This document shows positions 1-7,821 of a stretch of DNA of 13,191 nt, piece by piece (the stretch's first letter is position 1; every line of letters starts with the position of its first letter). The position numbers and the translations under genes were made by a program. The stretch lies in the NCBI GenBank assembly GCA_964527265.1, contig CAZGOM010000157.1, forward strand, positions 1 to 13,191. Direction: 5' to 3'. Origin of the DNA: CAZGOM01 sp964527265 (GTDB lineage: Bacteria > Planctomycetota > Phycisphaerae > Phycisphaerales > Phycisphaeraceae). Below the pieces are notes generated by a model. That model searched no databases, was not told where the DNA came from, and saw only the letters and a list, made by a program, of their open reading frames with translations.

Positions 1-331
1 CGCGAAGGAGGGCGCGGCGTTCCAAGCTCATGGATTCGGGCATGGTGAGGGTGAGTTTATACCCCTTGGCGGCGCAGACGAAGGCGAGGGCGATGCCGGT
101 GTTGCCAGAGGTGGGCTCGACGATGTGGGTGTCTTTGTTGATGAGGCCCTGGGCTTCAGCGTTTTCGATCATTGCGCGACCGATGCGGTCTTTGACGCTG
201 GCCAAGGGGTTGAAGAATTCAAGCTTCAGGAGCACCTTGGCGTTGTCGGCGCCGACAACTTTGTTGAGCTGGACCAAGGGGGTGTTATAGGTGGTGTCAA
301 TGATGTTGGGGTAGATCTTGCCAAGCGCCAT
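1..331 (-). CDS. cysK: Cysteine synthase A, 5' part (cut by window edge)
   Basis: O-acetylserine sulfhydrylase, a cytosolic PLP enzyme that makes L-cysteine from O-acetylserine and sulfide. The first 110 residues are visible and read MALGKIYPN... from an ATG at 331. An upstream GGAG at suitable spacing (9 nt) supports this start. Family landmarks are all present: NTPLVQLN near residue 16, PLASVKDRIG with the Schiff-base lysine at K47, the substrate loop TSGNTGIALA at 74-83, and TMPESMSLERR at 96-106. The rest of the gene lies beyond base 1. It is transcribed away from the large WD40-like gene and has its own candidate promoter. The motifs fit CysK/CysM rather than cystathionine beta-synthase or threonine synthase. 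Assignment to CysK over CysM rests on general resemblance and is less certain than the family. Confidence 0.95.
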   Translation of the reverse strand, partial: MALGKIYPNIIDTTYNTPLVQLNKVVGADNAKVLLKLEFFNPLASVKDRIGRAMIENAEAQGLINKDTHIVEPTSGNTGIALAFVCAAKGYKLTLTMPESMSLERRALLR

Positions 332-407
332 GTTGAGAGTCTCCAGTGTTTTGGGTTTGGGGCGCCGCGGTGCGGATCCCGGGTAAACGCGGCTTTAGAA
401 TACGGAC

Positions 408-461
408 TCAACCGGTTAATCTAGTGCAATGCCGGTGGGTGTCAACCATCATAGCGGTTGA
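408..461. promoter_or_regulatory. Two TCAACC/GGTTGA inverted repeats at the cysK promoter
   Basis: TCAACCGGTTAA (408-419) is a near-perfect 12-bp palindrome just downstream of the candidate cysK -10. TCAACC-8 nt-GGTTGA (442-461) is a perfect 6-bp inverted repeat overlapping the -35 hexamer. The shared half-site, TCAACC in both palindromes, suggests a pair of operators for one dimeric regulator. This is inference from symmetry and placement; no regulator is identified. Confidence 0.35.
418..445 (-). promoter_or_regulatory. Candidate sigma-70-type promoter of cysK
   Basis: On the minus strand there is a perfect -35 hexamer TTGACA (445-440), a 16-bp spacer and TAGATT (423-418; 4 of 6 matches to TATAAT). 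Transcription would begin near 411, giving a leader of about 80 nt before the cysK ATG. The spacing and position are good, but the -10 is imperfect and the assignment is by eye. Both nearby TCAACC/GGTTGA inverted repeats overlap or abut this promoter. Confidence 0.45.
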
Positions 462-485
462 TGCTGCCCAAGGGTGTCGGCGGGC

Positions 486-515
486 TTTGTGCGATTGTCC
501 GAAAAACCGCACAAA
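486..515. promoter_or_regulatory. Perfect 8-bp inverted repeat upstream of the WD40-like gene, overlapping a candidate promoter
   Basis: TTTGTGCG (486-493) and CGCACAAA (508-515) are exact reverse complements around a 14-nt loop, 38 bp before the ATG at 554. A plausible plus-strand promoter overlaps it: TTGTCC at 495-500, a 17-bp spacer and AAGAAT at 518-523, each 4 of 6 to consensus. If that promoter is used, the repeat covers the -35 and spacer, as an operator would. No T-tract follows, so it is not a typical intrinsic terminator. Function is inferred. Confidence 0.4.
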
Positions 516-553
516 TGAAGAATTCGTAGACGCATGAAAGCCGGGGAAATTCC

Positions 554-3500
554 ATGAAAAAAAGCATCAAGACAGGGTATGGGGCGGGTGTGTGGCGTTG
601 TTTGGGCGGGGTGGCTGCGCCGCTGTTGGCGGCGGCTATGGCGGGGGTGGGCTTTGCACAGGATTCGCCTCCGAAACCGGCGGGGGACAAGCCTTCAGTG
701 TCGTCGTCGACGGGATCGTTTGAGGACGCAGGGTCAGCCAAGGGCGCGGGGGAGGGCGAGGGAGTCAAGGAGGCGGGTGCTTCGGGTGTGAAGTCTACGC
801 GAATCGCGTTGAATATCGACGTGCCTTATAGAACGACGATTATTTTGCCGCGCCATCCGGGGCCGATCGTGGCGTTCTGGGAGTTTGGTTCCAGTGACGG
901 GCGCGTGCTTTCATACGATGTGCGCACGGGGCGGCAGATCGCACTGACGCAAAGGAAGATGGCTTTGGATGATCCGGTGCTGTCCCCCGATGGCGTGATG
1001 CTGGCGACGGAGAAAAGGGGGTACATCAAGGACCCCAAGGCCGGAACCAGCGTGGATGGGCCGACCATTGAGGTCTGGAACCTGAGGACTGACGCGAAGG
1101 TTAATACGATTGAGTTTCTCGGGAAAAGCGGGGCCAAGGTCGTGGACTTCTGCGGGGGGACCAAGATTCTGGTGGCGGTGAAGTCTACTCATAAAAGCCA
1201 GTGGGAATTGGAGTTGTGGGATTATAAAGCCAATGAATTGCTGTCAGTGATTGAACTGAGCAAGGACATCAAGGAAGCGACACTGACAGCGGACCCACTG
1301 GGCAAGGTGGTGGTGTACGCGACGGAGCCGTGGGGAGACCGCGATAAAAGCAAGATTGAGTTGATCGACGTGGAAAGCGAAAAGCCACGAACCAATCAAT
1401 TGAAAATCAAGGGACCGTCAGACAATACCGGGGGATCCAGGAGGTCTGAGAATGAGTCCCGCCAAGCTTTGGGCGGCATGGGAGTGCCGCTGGCGACGCG
1501 GTTTTCTCCAGACTCCAAGCTGCTGGCAGTGATTTTTCCCGGGTCGGGATATCGCTCAGAGGCAGGGTATGTGGGGGTGTATGACGTGCAGTCGGGTGAG
1601 CAGAAGCAGTTGATCAACCTGAGCAAGGGGGAAGGGGATTCATATCAAGGCTTTTATGACATCGACCGGACAGTGGTCCCTTTGCAATGGACGCCGGATG
1701 CGGCCCGGATTCTGGTGAATGGGAACGGACTATACGAGGTGGAATCTGGAGAGATGTTGTATCGCGTCGCGTTTAAGAACGATAGTGGATGGTCGGATAA
1801 AACGCCGCGGCTGCTATTCGGCAATGATTATGTGCTGCGTTCGCAGTCCATGAAAAAGGGCAATAACTCGGTAATCAAGTATGAAGCGGTGCGATTGCCG
1901 ACGGACCAACTTCAACGCGCGATGCAGGCGGTGAAGATGGGTGGGGACGCCCTGGATGGTTTTTTGCCACCGTTAAAAGAGACTGGGGTGAAGGAACTCA
2001 AAGCGCAGGTGGCGACGGGGACGCCTAGAGGTGTGGTCGAGGCGGATCCTGGATCACCAGTGACCCTGACGTCGAAAGCGTCGTTTCCGATCGAGCTTCT
2101 GGATAGGCGTTACCAGGACTCAGAATCCCAGAAGACCTGGACCGACTTCCAGAAGCCGGAGGGGATTTTGTTTCCAGTGACTCCAAGCGACAAGGCGCTG
2201 GTCTTCGGGAGAGTGTCCAAGGAGGCGGATGGGGATTCAATGCGCCCGGTGTCAGTGATTGATACGGCGCGGGGGACGACGGCTTGGTATTCCAACGAGA
2301 CAACGGGTGGAATGCCGCGTGCATTGGCGCCGGATGGGCGCAGGATGCTCGTGAGCTACCAGCGGCGTACGGGGGAGCGTTTGGATGTGTATGAGCTGGG
2401 ATCGGGTTTTTCATCACCCAAGCAATTGGTGGGATGGATTCCTGCGCCGACAGCCCGGGGTGCTGCGGGGGCTTATCTGGCGTGGTGCGCCATGCCGGAC
2501 AGCGGGACCGTTTTGACGCTTAATTCATCAGGAGAACTGGTGGGTTGGCAATTGCCCGATCCGACACCGCTGTACAAGATCGGTTCGGTGGACACCTCGG
2601 TGATGCCAATGGTTTCTCCCGGCGGCAAACAGATTTTCTTCATCTCCGACAAACGCATCTACTGCGCCAGCACGCAGACGGGCAAGATCATTGCAGATGT
2701 GTCGGGCGTCATTCCCGAACCGCCTCCGGTTCCGCAAGCGCAATTCGGAGAGCGGATCATGCCAGCACGCCGTGTTCAAATGGCGCTGAGTCCAGATGGA
2801 AAAGAATTGTGCGTGACATTCCAGAAGCGGCATATGACGTGCATTTTGATGGTGTATCAGCTCCAGGAAAGCCAAGCCAAGACTGCTGCCAGCAACTGGG
2901 AGTTCTACGACACCACGTATTCAAGTTTTGGGAATGGGGGGACTGCGCGACAGGAATTGCGTTATATGGCCCCAGGGCATGTTCTTTTGCCCAGCGGCCT
3001 GCTGGTGCAGACCTCAACCGGATCCCCTGTGATTTTCTACAAGATCTGGTCGGACTGGTGGAATCTTGCGCAAGGGAGATACTGGGTGGTCAAATGGGCA
3101 CCGGCGCAGAAAAAATTCATGATCGAATGGACGCAGATTCCTTCCGAGAATGTGTTCAAACTGAGCGACCGGGCCAAGCGCGAAGACTTTATCGTCTATG
3201 ACACGCCTGTGAACGTGAAGGTGGATTTCACGGTGGCGGCGGAATCCAATGATTCGCGGCTGGCGTACACGGTGAAAGACCGGCTTAAAGCAATCGGGCT
3301 GATCGAAGATCCTTCCGCGGCATGGACGGTGAAGGTGTCTGCGAGCGTTGAGGCAGATCCCAGCAGGCGATATACGCCCAGGGAAAGTACTCATTTTTCT
3401 CCCTTTGGGCGTCAGCAGCAGGATGGGCCCAGTTATGAAGCCAAGCGCATGGTGGGCCGGACAGAGCTATGGCGAACGGGAAAGTTGATCTGGGTGGGAG

Positions 3501-4168
3501 ACGGGAATTCCGAAAGCCCGTGGACCATTCCATTTGCAAAGGGTGTGGACCCCAACAAGGCGATCATGGATGCGACGTGGCAACTTTACCCGAGCGTGAT
3601 CCTCCAGGCGACGACCAGTTTCCCCGCGCTACTGATGGACTACCACCGACTGGACACGGTGGCGCTGGGGGCACGGGTGGAAACCACCAAAGGAGATGAC
3701 AAAAAGGTTCTCAATGAGTTGTCTGAATCCGATATCGATACGCTGAATGTGGAGCTCAAATGCCTTAAGAAATACCGCGTGGCTGCGGATGCCTGGGCCA
3801 AGGATGCGCAGGACCTGTATGCGGACCTGAAGGCCAACAAGCTGGACCCCAAGAAGTACCGTACGGAAGCGGACAACCTTCAGGGAGGCCTCAAGGCATT
3901 GATCGTTCCGACGGATGTGATGGCGGAATCGACACGGCAGAGGCTTGTCACGATCAAAGAGGGTGGAACACAGGCGGCGAAGTTGTATCAGGAGGCTTAT
4001 CGGGCTGCTGCTGCGATGAGCGCAGGCCGGCGTCCACCGGAAGGGCCGGATTCACTTGCGGGGCGCGCCAACGTGATTTTTGAGAAGCAGGTGAAGGCTG
4101 AGCTGGAGGCGGTGGCGGCGCGTGTGAAGGATCTGGAGGAGAAGACGAAGCTCAAAACCACTGAGTAA
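554..4168 (+). CDS. Large exported WD40/beta-propeller-like protein of unknown function
   Basis: A 1204-residue protein. Its N-terminus has a basic stretch (MKKSIK), a hydrophobic segment around residues 18-35 (GGVAAPLLAAAMAGVGFA) and a likely signal peptidase site after GFA, so it is probably exported. Residues roughly 80-760 carry repeated propeller-like blades with SPDG-type turns (LSPDG at 143, FSPDS at 317, VSPGG at 687, LSPDG at 745) and VWNL, LWDY and VYDV strand ends typical of WD40-like repeats. From about 890 the sequence changes to a mixed alpha/beta stretch (VDFTVAAESNDSRLAYTVKD...). From about 1050 to the end it is charged, Lys/Glu-rich and helix-prone, possibly coiled coil. The upstream GGGGA is a modest ribosome site. 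Its stop is one base from the convergent AraC gene's stop. Giant WD40-like exported proteins are frequent in PVC bacteria. I cannot assign a role; a scaffold or sensing role is possible. Confidence 0.85.
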   Translation: MKKSIKTGYGAGVWRCLGGVAAPLLAAAMAGVGFAQDSPPKPAGDKPSVSSSTGSFEDAGSAKGAGEGEGVKEAGASGVKSTRIALNIDVPYRTTIILPRHPGPIVAFWEFGSSDGRVLSYDVRTGRQIALTQRKMALDDPVLSPDGVMLATEKRGYIKDPKAGTSVDGPTIEVWNLRTDAKVNTIEFLGKSGAKVVDFCGGTKILVAVKSTHKSQWELELWDYKANELLSVIELSKDIKEATLTADPLGKVVVYATEPWGDRDKSKIELIDVESEKPRTNQLKIKGPSDNTGGSRRSENESRQALGGMGVPLATRFSPDSKLLAVIFPGSGYRSEAGYVGVYDVQSGEQKQLINLSKGEGDSYQGFYDIDRTVVPLQWTPDAARILVNGNGLYEVESGEMLYRVAFKNDSGWSDKTPRLLFGNDYVLRSQSMKKGNNSVIKYEAVRLPTDQLQRAMQAVKMGGDALDGFLPPLKETGVKELKAQVATGTPRGVVEADPGSPVTLTSKASFPIELLDRRYQDSESQKTWTDFQKPEGILFPVTPSDKALVFGRVSKEADGDSMRPVSVIDTARGTTAWYSNETTGGMPRALAPDGRRMLVSYQRRTGERLDVYELGSGFSSPKQLVGWIPAPTARGAAGAYLAWCAMPDSGTVLTLNSSGELVGWQLPDPTPLYKIGSVDTSVMPMVSPGGKQIFFISDKRIYCASTQTGKIIADVSGVIPEPPPVPQAQFGERIMPARRVQMALSPDGKELCVTFQKRHMTCILMVYQLQESQAKTAASNWEFYDTTYSSFGNGGTARQELRYMAPGHVLLPSGLLVQTSTGSPVIFYKIWSDWWNLAQGRYWVVKWAPAQKKFMIEWTQIPSENVFKLSDRAKREDFIVYDTPVNVKVDFTVAAESNDSRLAYTVKDRLKAIGLIEDPSAAWTVKVSASVEADPSRRYTPRESTHFSPFGRQQQDGPSYEAKRMVGRTELWRTGKLIWVGDGNSESPWTIPFAKGVDPNKAIMDATWQLYPSVILQATTSFPALLMDYHRLDTVALGARVETTKGDDKKVLNELSESDIDTLNVELKCLKKYRVAADAWAKDAQDLYADLKANKLDPKKYRTEADNLQGGLKALIVPTDVMAESTRQRLVTIKEGGTQAAKLYQEAYRAAAAMSAGRRPPEGPDSLAGRANVIFEKQVKAELEAVAARVKDLEEKTKLKTTE

Positions 4169-4169
4169 T

Positions 4170-5201
4170 TTATTTTGAAGGCGAGCGTGTGTCGTGAGGT
4201 TTGTCCTGCTGGGATGCGACAGGGCTGGAGGATGGATTTACCTCTGGGTTTTCCAGTTGAGGAGATTGGTGGGAGACGGGCTTGGCATTTTCAGCCTTGA
4301 GCGCCTGGGAGCGGAACTGGCGCGGTGTCATGTTGGTTTGCTGACGGAAGATATAGGCGAAATAGGTGGGGTTTGATGCGCCGACGAGGCGGGCGATCTC
4401 ACGGATGGCCCGGTTGGAATGGAGAAGGAGGCGCTTGGCCTGCTCAACGCGGTGGCGGGCCAGGTATTTGATGGGGGTGGAACCAGTTTCTGATTTAAAC
4501 AGTCGTGTGAAGTGGCGGAGGCTGAGGCCTGAGGCATCGCAGATGCGGTCCAAGCTGAGGTTTGTGTCGGCATGGAAGCGGACGATGTAATCGATCCCTT
4601 TACGGATTGGAGAGGAAAGGACCGGCGGGGCGCCTACAAGGCTTTCGGTTGGAGTGTCTACCGGCTTGGATTCGAAAAGAATCGCAAGCATGGAGGCGAT
4701 GACAGCGAAGCTTTTGGATTCGTAGGCCTCTGGCTGCTTTTCAGTGAGCGACTGGAGTTCGAGGAAGAGCTTTTCAAACTGGGCGCGTGCCTCCTGGCTG
4801 AGGTGGAAGATGGGTTCCCGATCAGCGCGCAGTTCGGTGTAGATGTGTGCAATGTCGCGGCCTGAGAACAGCATCCACCAGACATTGGCGTCGCCGGGTC
4901 CGGCATTGCCGTGCTCATTGTCCTCGGAGCAGTCCATGAGGCAGATGGTGCCGGGGGCGGCGACTTTTTTTTGCTGGCGCGCGCCGTGCCATGCATGGCC
5001 GTCTTTGATGTAATGAAGGAGGTAGGCATTCTTGACCTGGGGCTTCATCCGGTAACCGGCGGGGACTTTCGCCTGGCCCATGCAAAGAACGTGATACCAA
5101 TACTTGCGTGCCAGAAGCGAGGGGTAGTTGTAATACTCCACGCCATCTGGTGAGGCATGCATCCGGTGTTCCGTCCACATTTGTCGCTTTGGCTTGGTCA
5201 A
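4170..5201 (-). CDS. AraC-family transcriptional regulator, probable controller of the divergent catabolic operon
   Basis: A 343-residue cytosolic DNA-binding regulator. Residues about 20-125 (YYNYPSLLARKYWYH... to LFSGRDIAHIY) resemble the cupin-type AraC ligand-binding domain. Residues about 200-298 form the double helix-turn-helix, with LSLDRICDASGLSLRHFTRLFK as the first and AIREIARLVGASNPTYFAYIFRQ plus TNMTPRQFR as the typical second HTH and closing motif. A Ser/Pro/Gln-rich tail (299-343) extends past the usual end. The start at 5201 is a TTG with AGGG 11 nt upstream; an in-frame ATG at 5180 would shorten the protein by 7 residues and is equally plausible. It is divergent from the sialidase-like operon, the usual arrangement for an AraC activator responding to a sugar. 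The ligand is unknown. A run of eight A residues (complement of 4965-4972) encodes Gln77-Lys78-Lys79. Confidence 0.9.
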   Translation of the reverse strand: MTKPKRQMWTEHRMHASPDGVEYYNYPSLLARKYWYHVLCMGQAKVPAGYRMKPQVKNAYLLHYIKDGHAWHGARQQKKVAAPGTICLMDCSEDNEHGNAGPGDANVWWMLFSGRDIAHIYTELRADREPIFHLSQEARAQFEKLFLELQSLTEKQPEAYESKSFAVIASMLAILFESKPVDTPTESLVGAPPVLSSPIRKGIDYIVRFHADTNLSLDRICDASGLSLRHFTRLFKSETGSTPIKYLARHRVEQAKRLLLHSNRAIREIARLVGASNPTYFAYIFRQQTNMTPRQFRSQALKAENAKPVSHQSPQLENPEVNPSSSPVASQQDKPHDTRSPSK

Positions 5202-5220
5202 TCTACAAACCCTGGTAAAT

Positions 5221-5259
5221 GTCCAGAATTCGATGATAAAAGTCCGAACTGGTCGTATC
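5221..5259. promoter_or_regulatory. Weak GTCC direct repeat with 21-bp phasing in the divergent region
   Basis: GTCC occurs at 5221 and again at 5242, exactly 21 bp apart, with partial similarity downstream (about 8 of 17 positions match). AraC-family dimers commonly bind direct half-sites two helical turns apart, so this is a candidate operator. The similarity is low and could be chance. It lies between the regulator's -10 and its start codon, where binding could also autoregulate. Confidence 0.15.
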
Positions 5260-5276
5260 GGAAATCAGGAGGCCCG

Positions 5277-5282
5277 ATTATA
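5277..5282 (-). promoter_or_regulatory. Perfect TATAAT -10 box for the AraC gene
   Basis: The minus strand reads TATAAT at 5282-5277, about 76 bp before the TTG start of the regulator. The hexamer 17 bp upstream (TGGGCC) matches TTGACA only 3 of 6, so the -35 is weak. The plus-strand operon has no equally good promoter in 5283-5342, which would fit dependence on an activator. The hexamer is seen directly; its use is inferred. Confidence 0.4.
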
Positions 5283-5342
5283 CCTTTATCAGTGGCTTGG
5301 CCCATTTACTGAATCGTGAAGGGTTGAAAAGGAACGATTGGC

Positions 5343-6584
5343 ATGACGCATTTTCCATATTTTACCACCCGGTTAAGGTCAGGACCACGAAAGTTAACTG
5401 TGGGTACCTGGGTGGTGACTCTGCATGAACCTGTGTTGGTTTATGAAGGATCCCCCCAAGAGCATATCACCCGGCCGAACCTTTGTTTTGTAAATGATGC
5501 GATTGCCACGGTATTTCAGACGACATTTGACACAAATGCAACGCCGCATGACCGGAAAGACGTGTGGGTAACGTTGGATGAAGGGCGGACGTGGGGAGTT
5601 GCCGCGCGTGGTGTAAATATTGGGAGTTATTCGATTTACAGCGCTCCGGGTGAGCCTGCTGTGGTGCTCCCCTATGACTCCCTGAGATTCGGGGCGACGC
5701 GAAATGTGATGTCTGGACCTCGGACGACCCTGAAGTGGGCAGGGGGGCGACTAGGGGTTTGGCATGATACGACTGAGGGGCGTTTCCCTGAGGCGCTTAA
5801 GGGATTTGTGCTTGAGCCGATCAAGGGGGATGACGGCAAGCCGCTTTATCTGGAAAACGATTTACCGCCGCAAGACAAGCCGATCACAAGTTTCTGGGGA
5901 ACGGTGCAGATGCTGCCGGATGGGCGGTGGATCGTGCCGGCCTATGGTTGCTATGAGAGTGAACCGGTGGCGTATGACAGCCCGTCGCCGGATATGCGGC
6001 GGATGGCGCGCTACAGCACGCATCTAATGGTGTCGGGAGACCAAGGGCGGACGTGGGAGTATTACTCGACGATTGCGACGCCGCGTGATGTTTCGCGGGA
6101 GTGTGTGGAGGGGCCCAGCGAAGTGCAATTGTTTTTCTACCCTGGGTTGTGGCGGGCAGTGTTTCGGGTGTCGGGCTTGAAGAATTTGTTTCAGCCGATG
6201 CACTATGCGGAGAGCCGGGATGAGGGTAAGACGTGGAGCAAACCGGCGGTGCTGCCGAACGTGGACATGATCATGGATCCACGGGGGCTTCAGTTGCCGG
6301 GAGGCGTGACGGTGCTATCGGCGGGGCGTCCGAAAATTGATTTGTTTCTGGCGCAGGGCGACAGCCTGGATTTCCACAAGTTGGACATGACGGCGCATCA
6401 CAATGCGTACCTGCCCAGGTTGAGGACGACGGGGCATACGGATGTGGTGGCGCTGGGGCCTAAGAGTTTTTTGTTTATCTACGACTACATTCCGGACAGC
6501 TGGCGGTGGCCCAACACGGTTTTCACAGCGCCGGATGCGATTTTTTCAGTGAGGGTGGATCTGGAAGAAGGGGCTGGGGTCTAG
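5343..6584 (+). CDS. BNR/Asp-box sialidase-like protein (six-bladed propeller), first gene of operon
   Basis: A 413-residue protein with three Asp boxes of the S-x-D-x-G-x-T-W type: TLDEGRTW (77-84), SGDQGRTW (231-238) and SRDEGKTW (291-298). These mark the sialidase (BNR) propeller fold, as do the DGRWIVPAYG strand (193-202) and the DPRGLQLPGG turn (312-321). The ITRPN near residue 42 sits where sialidases carry their first catalytic-site arginine motif; the remaining catalytic triad cannot be assigned with certainty. No signal peptide is visible, so it is probably intracellular. AAGGA at 5329-5333, 9 nt before the ATG, is a good ribosome site. Related proteins in PVC genomes are usually called exo-alpha-sialidase, but many Asp-box proteins act on other glycans, so substrate is open. 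It starts the operon divergent from the AraC gene. Confidence 0.8.
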   Translation: MTHFPYFTTRLRSGPRKLTVGTWVVTLHEPVLVYEGSPQEHITRPNLCFVNDAIATVFQTTFDTNATPHDRKDVWVTLDEGRTWGVAARGVNIGSYSIYSAPGEPAVVLPYDSLRFGATRNVMSGPRTTLKWAGGRLGVWHDTTEGRFPEALKGFVLEPIKGDDGKPLYLENDLPPQDKPITSFWGTVQMLPDGRWIVPAYGCYESEPVAYDSPSPDMRRMARYSTHLMVSGDQGRTWEYYSTIATPRDVSRECVEGPSEVQLFFYPGLWRAVFRVSGLKNLFQPMHYAESRDEGKTWSKPAVLPNVDMIMDPRGLQLPGGVTVLSAGRPKIDLFLAQGDSLDFHKLDMTAHHNAYLPRLRTTGHTDVVALGPKSFLFIYDYIPDSWRWPNTVFTAPDAIFSVRVDLEEGAGV

Positions 6585-6627
6585 GGTTTGGGGTCTGGTC
6601 AGAAGAGACTAAAGAGGAGTCAATGCA

Positions 6628-7788
6628 ATGAATATTCGTGAGCGGAAATATTTTGAGCAGGGGTTGCAGCATGGGCGGTTGCAGGGGGAGAGCGGTCCGG
6701 CGAATGCGATGGCGCTGCGAGGGATGCTGGCGGAGTCGTTGAAACTGCCGGTGGCGGAGGCGGTGGAAGCGGCGGTGAGCAATTACAAGCGACGATTGGA
6801 TGCCGTGCCGCCTTTGGCCAAGCATCCGGAACTGGCGGGGATGCGCGATTGCCTGATGGCTTACGAGCGAGGTGTGGCGCAAGGAGCGGGAGTGGAACTG
6901 ACCGATGTGATGGTGCGGGCGAACTTCATTCACATGGTGACGAAGATGCTGCGGGTGAGCACGCCTGGGCGAGGCGATCTGCCAAGCGGCCAGTCTGGGT
7001 GCACACTGGTCTATTTCCCGGAAAGCGAGCGCGGGCCGTTACTGGCAAATAACCAGGATGGCGTTGCAGCCTCGCAGCACACGAGCGAGCCGGGATGGAT
7101 TGTGGCCAATAAGGCGGGGATCATTCTCGGGACCGTGTCTTCCGGGCTGTTCAACGATGAGGTGTCACCGGAGGAATTCCCGGCACCGGTGTTCATGATG
7201 GTTTACGAGATGTGTACGACGACGGCGCAGGTGACTGATCTGGTGACGCGGCTGAACTTGTTCTGGGGGCCGATGAATCTGCTGATCGCCGATAAGACGG
7301 GGGATTCTGCCGTGGTTGAGAAGTCTTCATGCCGATATGGGTTGCGAAAGAGTTCGGATGGTTTCATCGGAACCACGGAGATGAGCGCGGAAGAACCGAC
7401 GTATAGAAAGTTTTTGTGGGAGAAGCGTGTGAGCTCGCTTGCGCCGCGCGGATTGGATGAGACGAGCGTGGACTGGGCATATTGGAAGGCGTGTGAGAAG
7501 CGGTCCGCGCGGCTGGGGGCTTTGATTGAGAAGGCGAAGGCTGCTCCATCTTTTGAGAAGATCCAGGAGGTGATTTATGACCACACTGGGGAGGTGGAAG
7601 CGATCCACATGGACGGCATGTCTTGTCATCCCGCTCAGAAACCTCAAGAGTGCGAGTGGACGCTGAGGACGACGGTTTGGGTGGTGAATGAGGGAAGGGC
7701 GCAGGCATCGTTTGCCAAGCCGCCGCTGAGCAGCAGAAAGGCCGTCAAGCAATGGTTTGACTACCGCAATGTCGAACACGTGTTTTGA
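6628..7788 (+). CDS. C45 / acyl-CoA:6-APA acyltransferase-like Ntn hydrolase
   Basis: A 386-residue protein resembling the AAT/C45 family of N-terminal-nucleophile hydrolases, which hydrolyse or transfer acyl groups on amides, for example isopenicillin-N acyltransferase and carcinine hydrolase. Visible landmarks are SGCTLVYF with candidate nucleophile Cys125, the LANNQD strand (139-144) where relatives have R-N-x-D, GIILGTVSSGLFNDE (164-178), and FWGPMNLLIADKTGDSAVVE (212-231), equivalent to the family's D-x-x-G-x-x-x-x-x-E element. The common T-N-H-F motif appears to be replaced by T-T-E-M (249-252). Roughly the first 120 residues are helix-rich; in active relatives autocleavage before the Cys exposes it. 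GAGGAG with 8 nt to the ATG at 6628 is a strong ribosome site; another ATG at 6623 is out of frame. The gap to the upstream gene is 43 bp. The substrate is unknown. Confidence 0.7.
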   Translation: MNIRERKYFEQGLQHGRLQGESGPANAMALRGMLAESLKLPVAEAVEAAVSNYKRRLDAVPPLAKHPELAGMRDCLMAYERGVAQGAGVELTDVMVRANFIHMVTKMLRVSTPGRGDLPSGQSGCTLVYFPESERGPLLANNQDGVAASQHTSEPGWIVANKAGIILGTVSSGLFNDEVSPEEFPAPVFMMVYEMCTTTAQVTDLVTRLNLFWGPMNLLIADKTGDSAVVEKSSCRYGLRKSSDGFIGTTEMSAEEPTYRKFLWEKRVSSLAPRGLDETSVDWAYWKACEKRSARLGALIEKAKAAPSFEKIQEVIYDHTGEVEAIHMDGMSCHPAQKPQECEWTLRTTVWVVNEGRAQASFAKPPLSSRKAVKQWFDYRNVEHVF

Positions 7789-7821
7789 GCAAGCCAGGCC
7801 CGAGTGAAAGAGTAAACACCG

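Noticed and set aside
2545..3201. Plus-strand open frame of 218 codons in another frame of the WD40-like gene
   Set aside because: The overlapping frame carries the SPDG blades and continuous homology-like pattern; this one has no recognisable domain and is a shadow frame.
6575..6596. TGGGGTCT repeated 14 bp apart at the end of the sialidase-like gene
   Set aside because: A short G-rich repeat spanning a stop codon in a G-rich strand is likely chance; no symmetry or regulatory context supports it.
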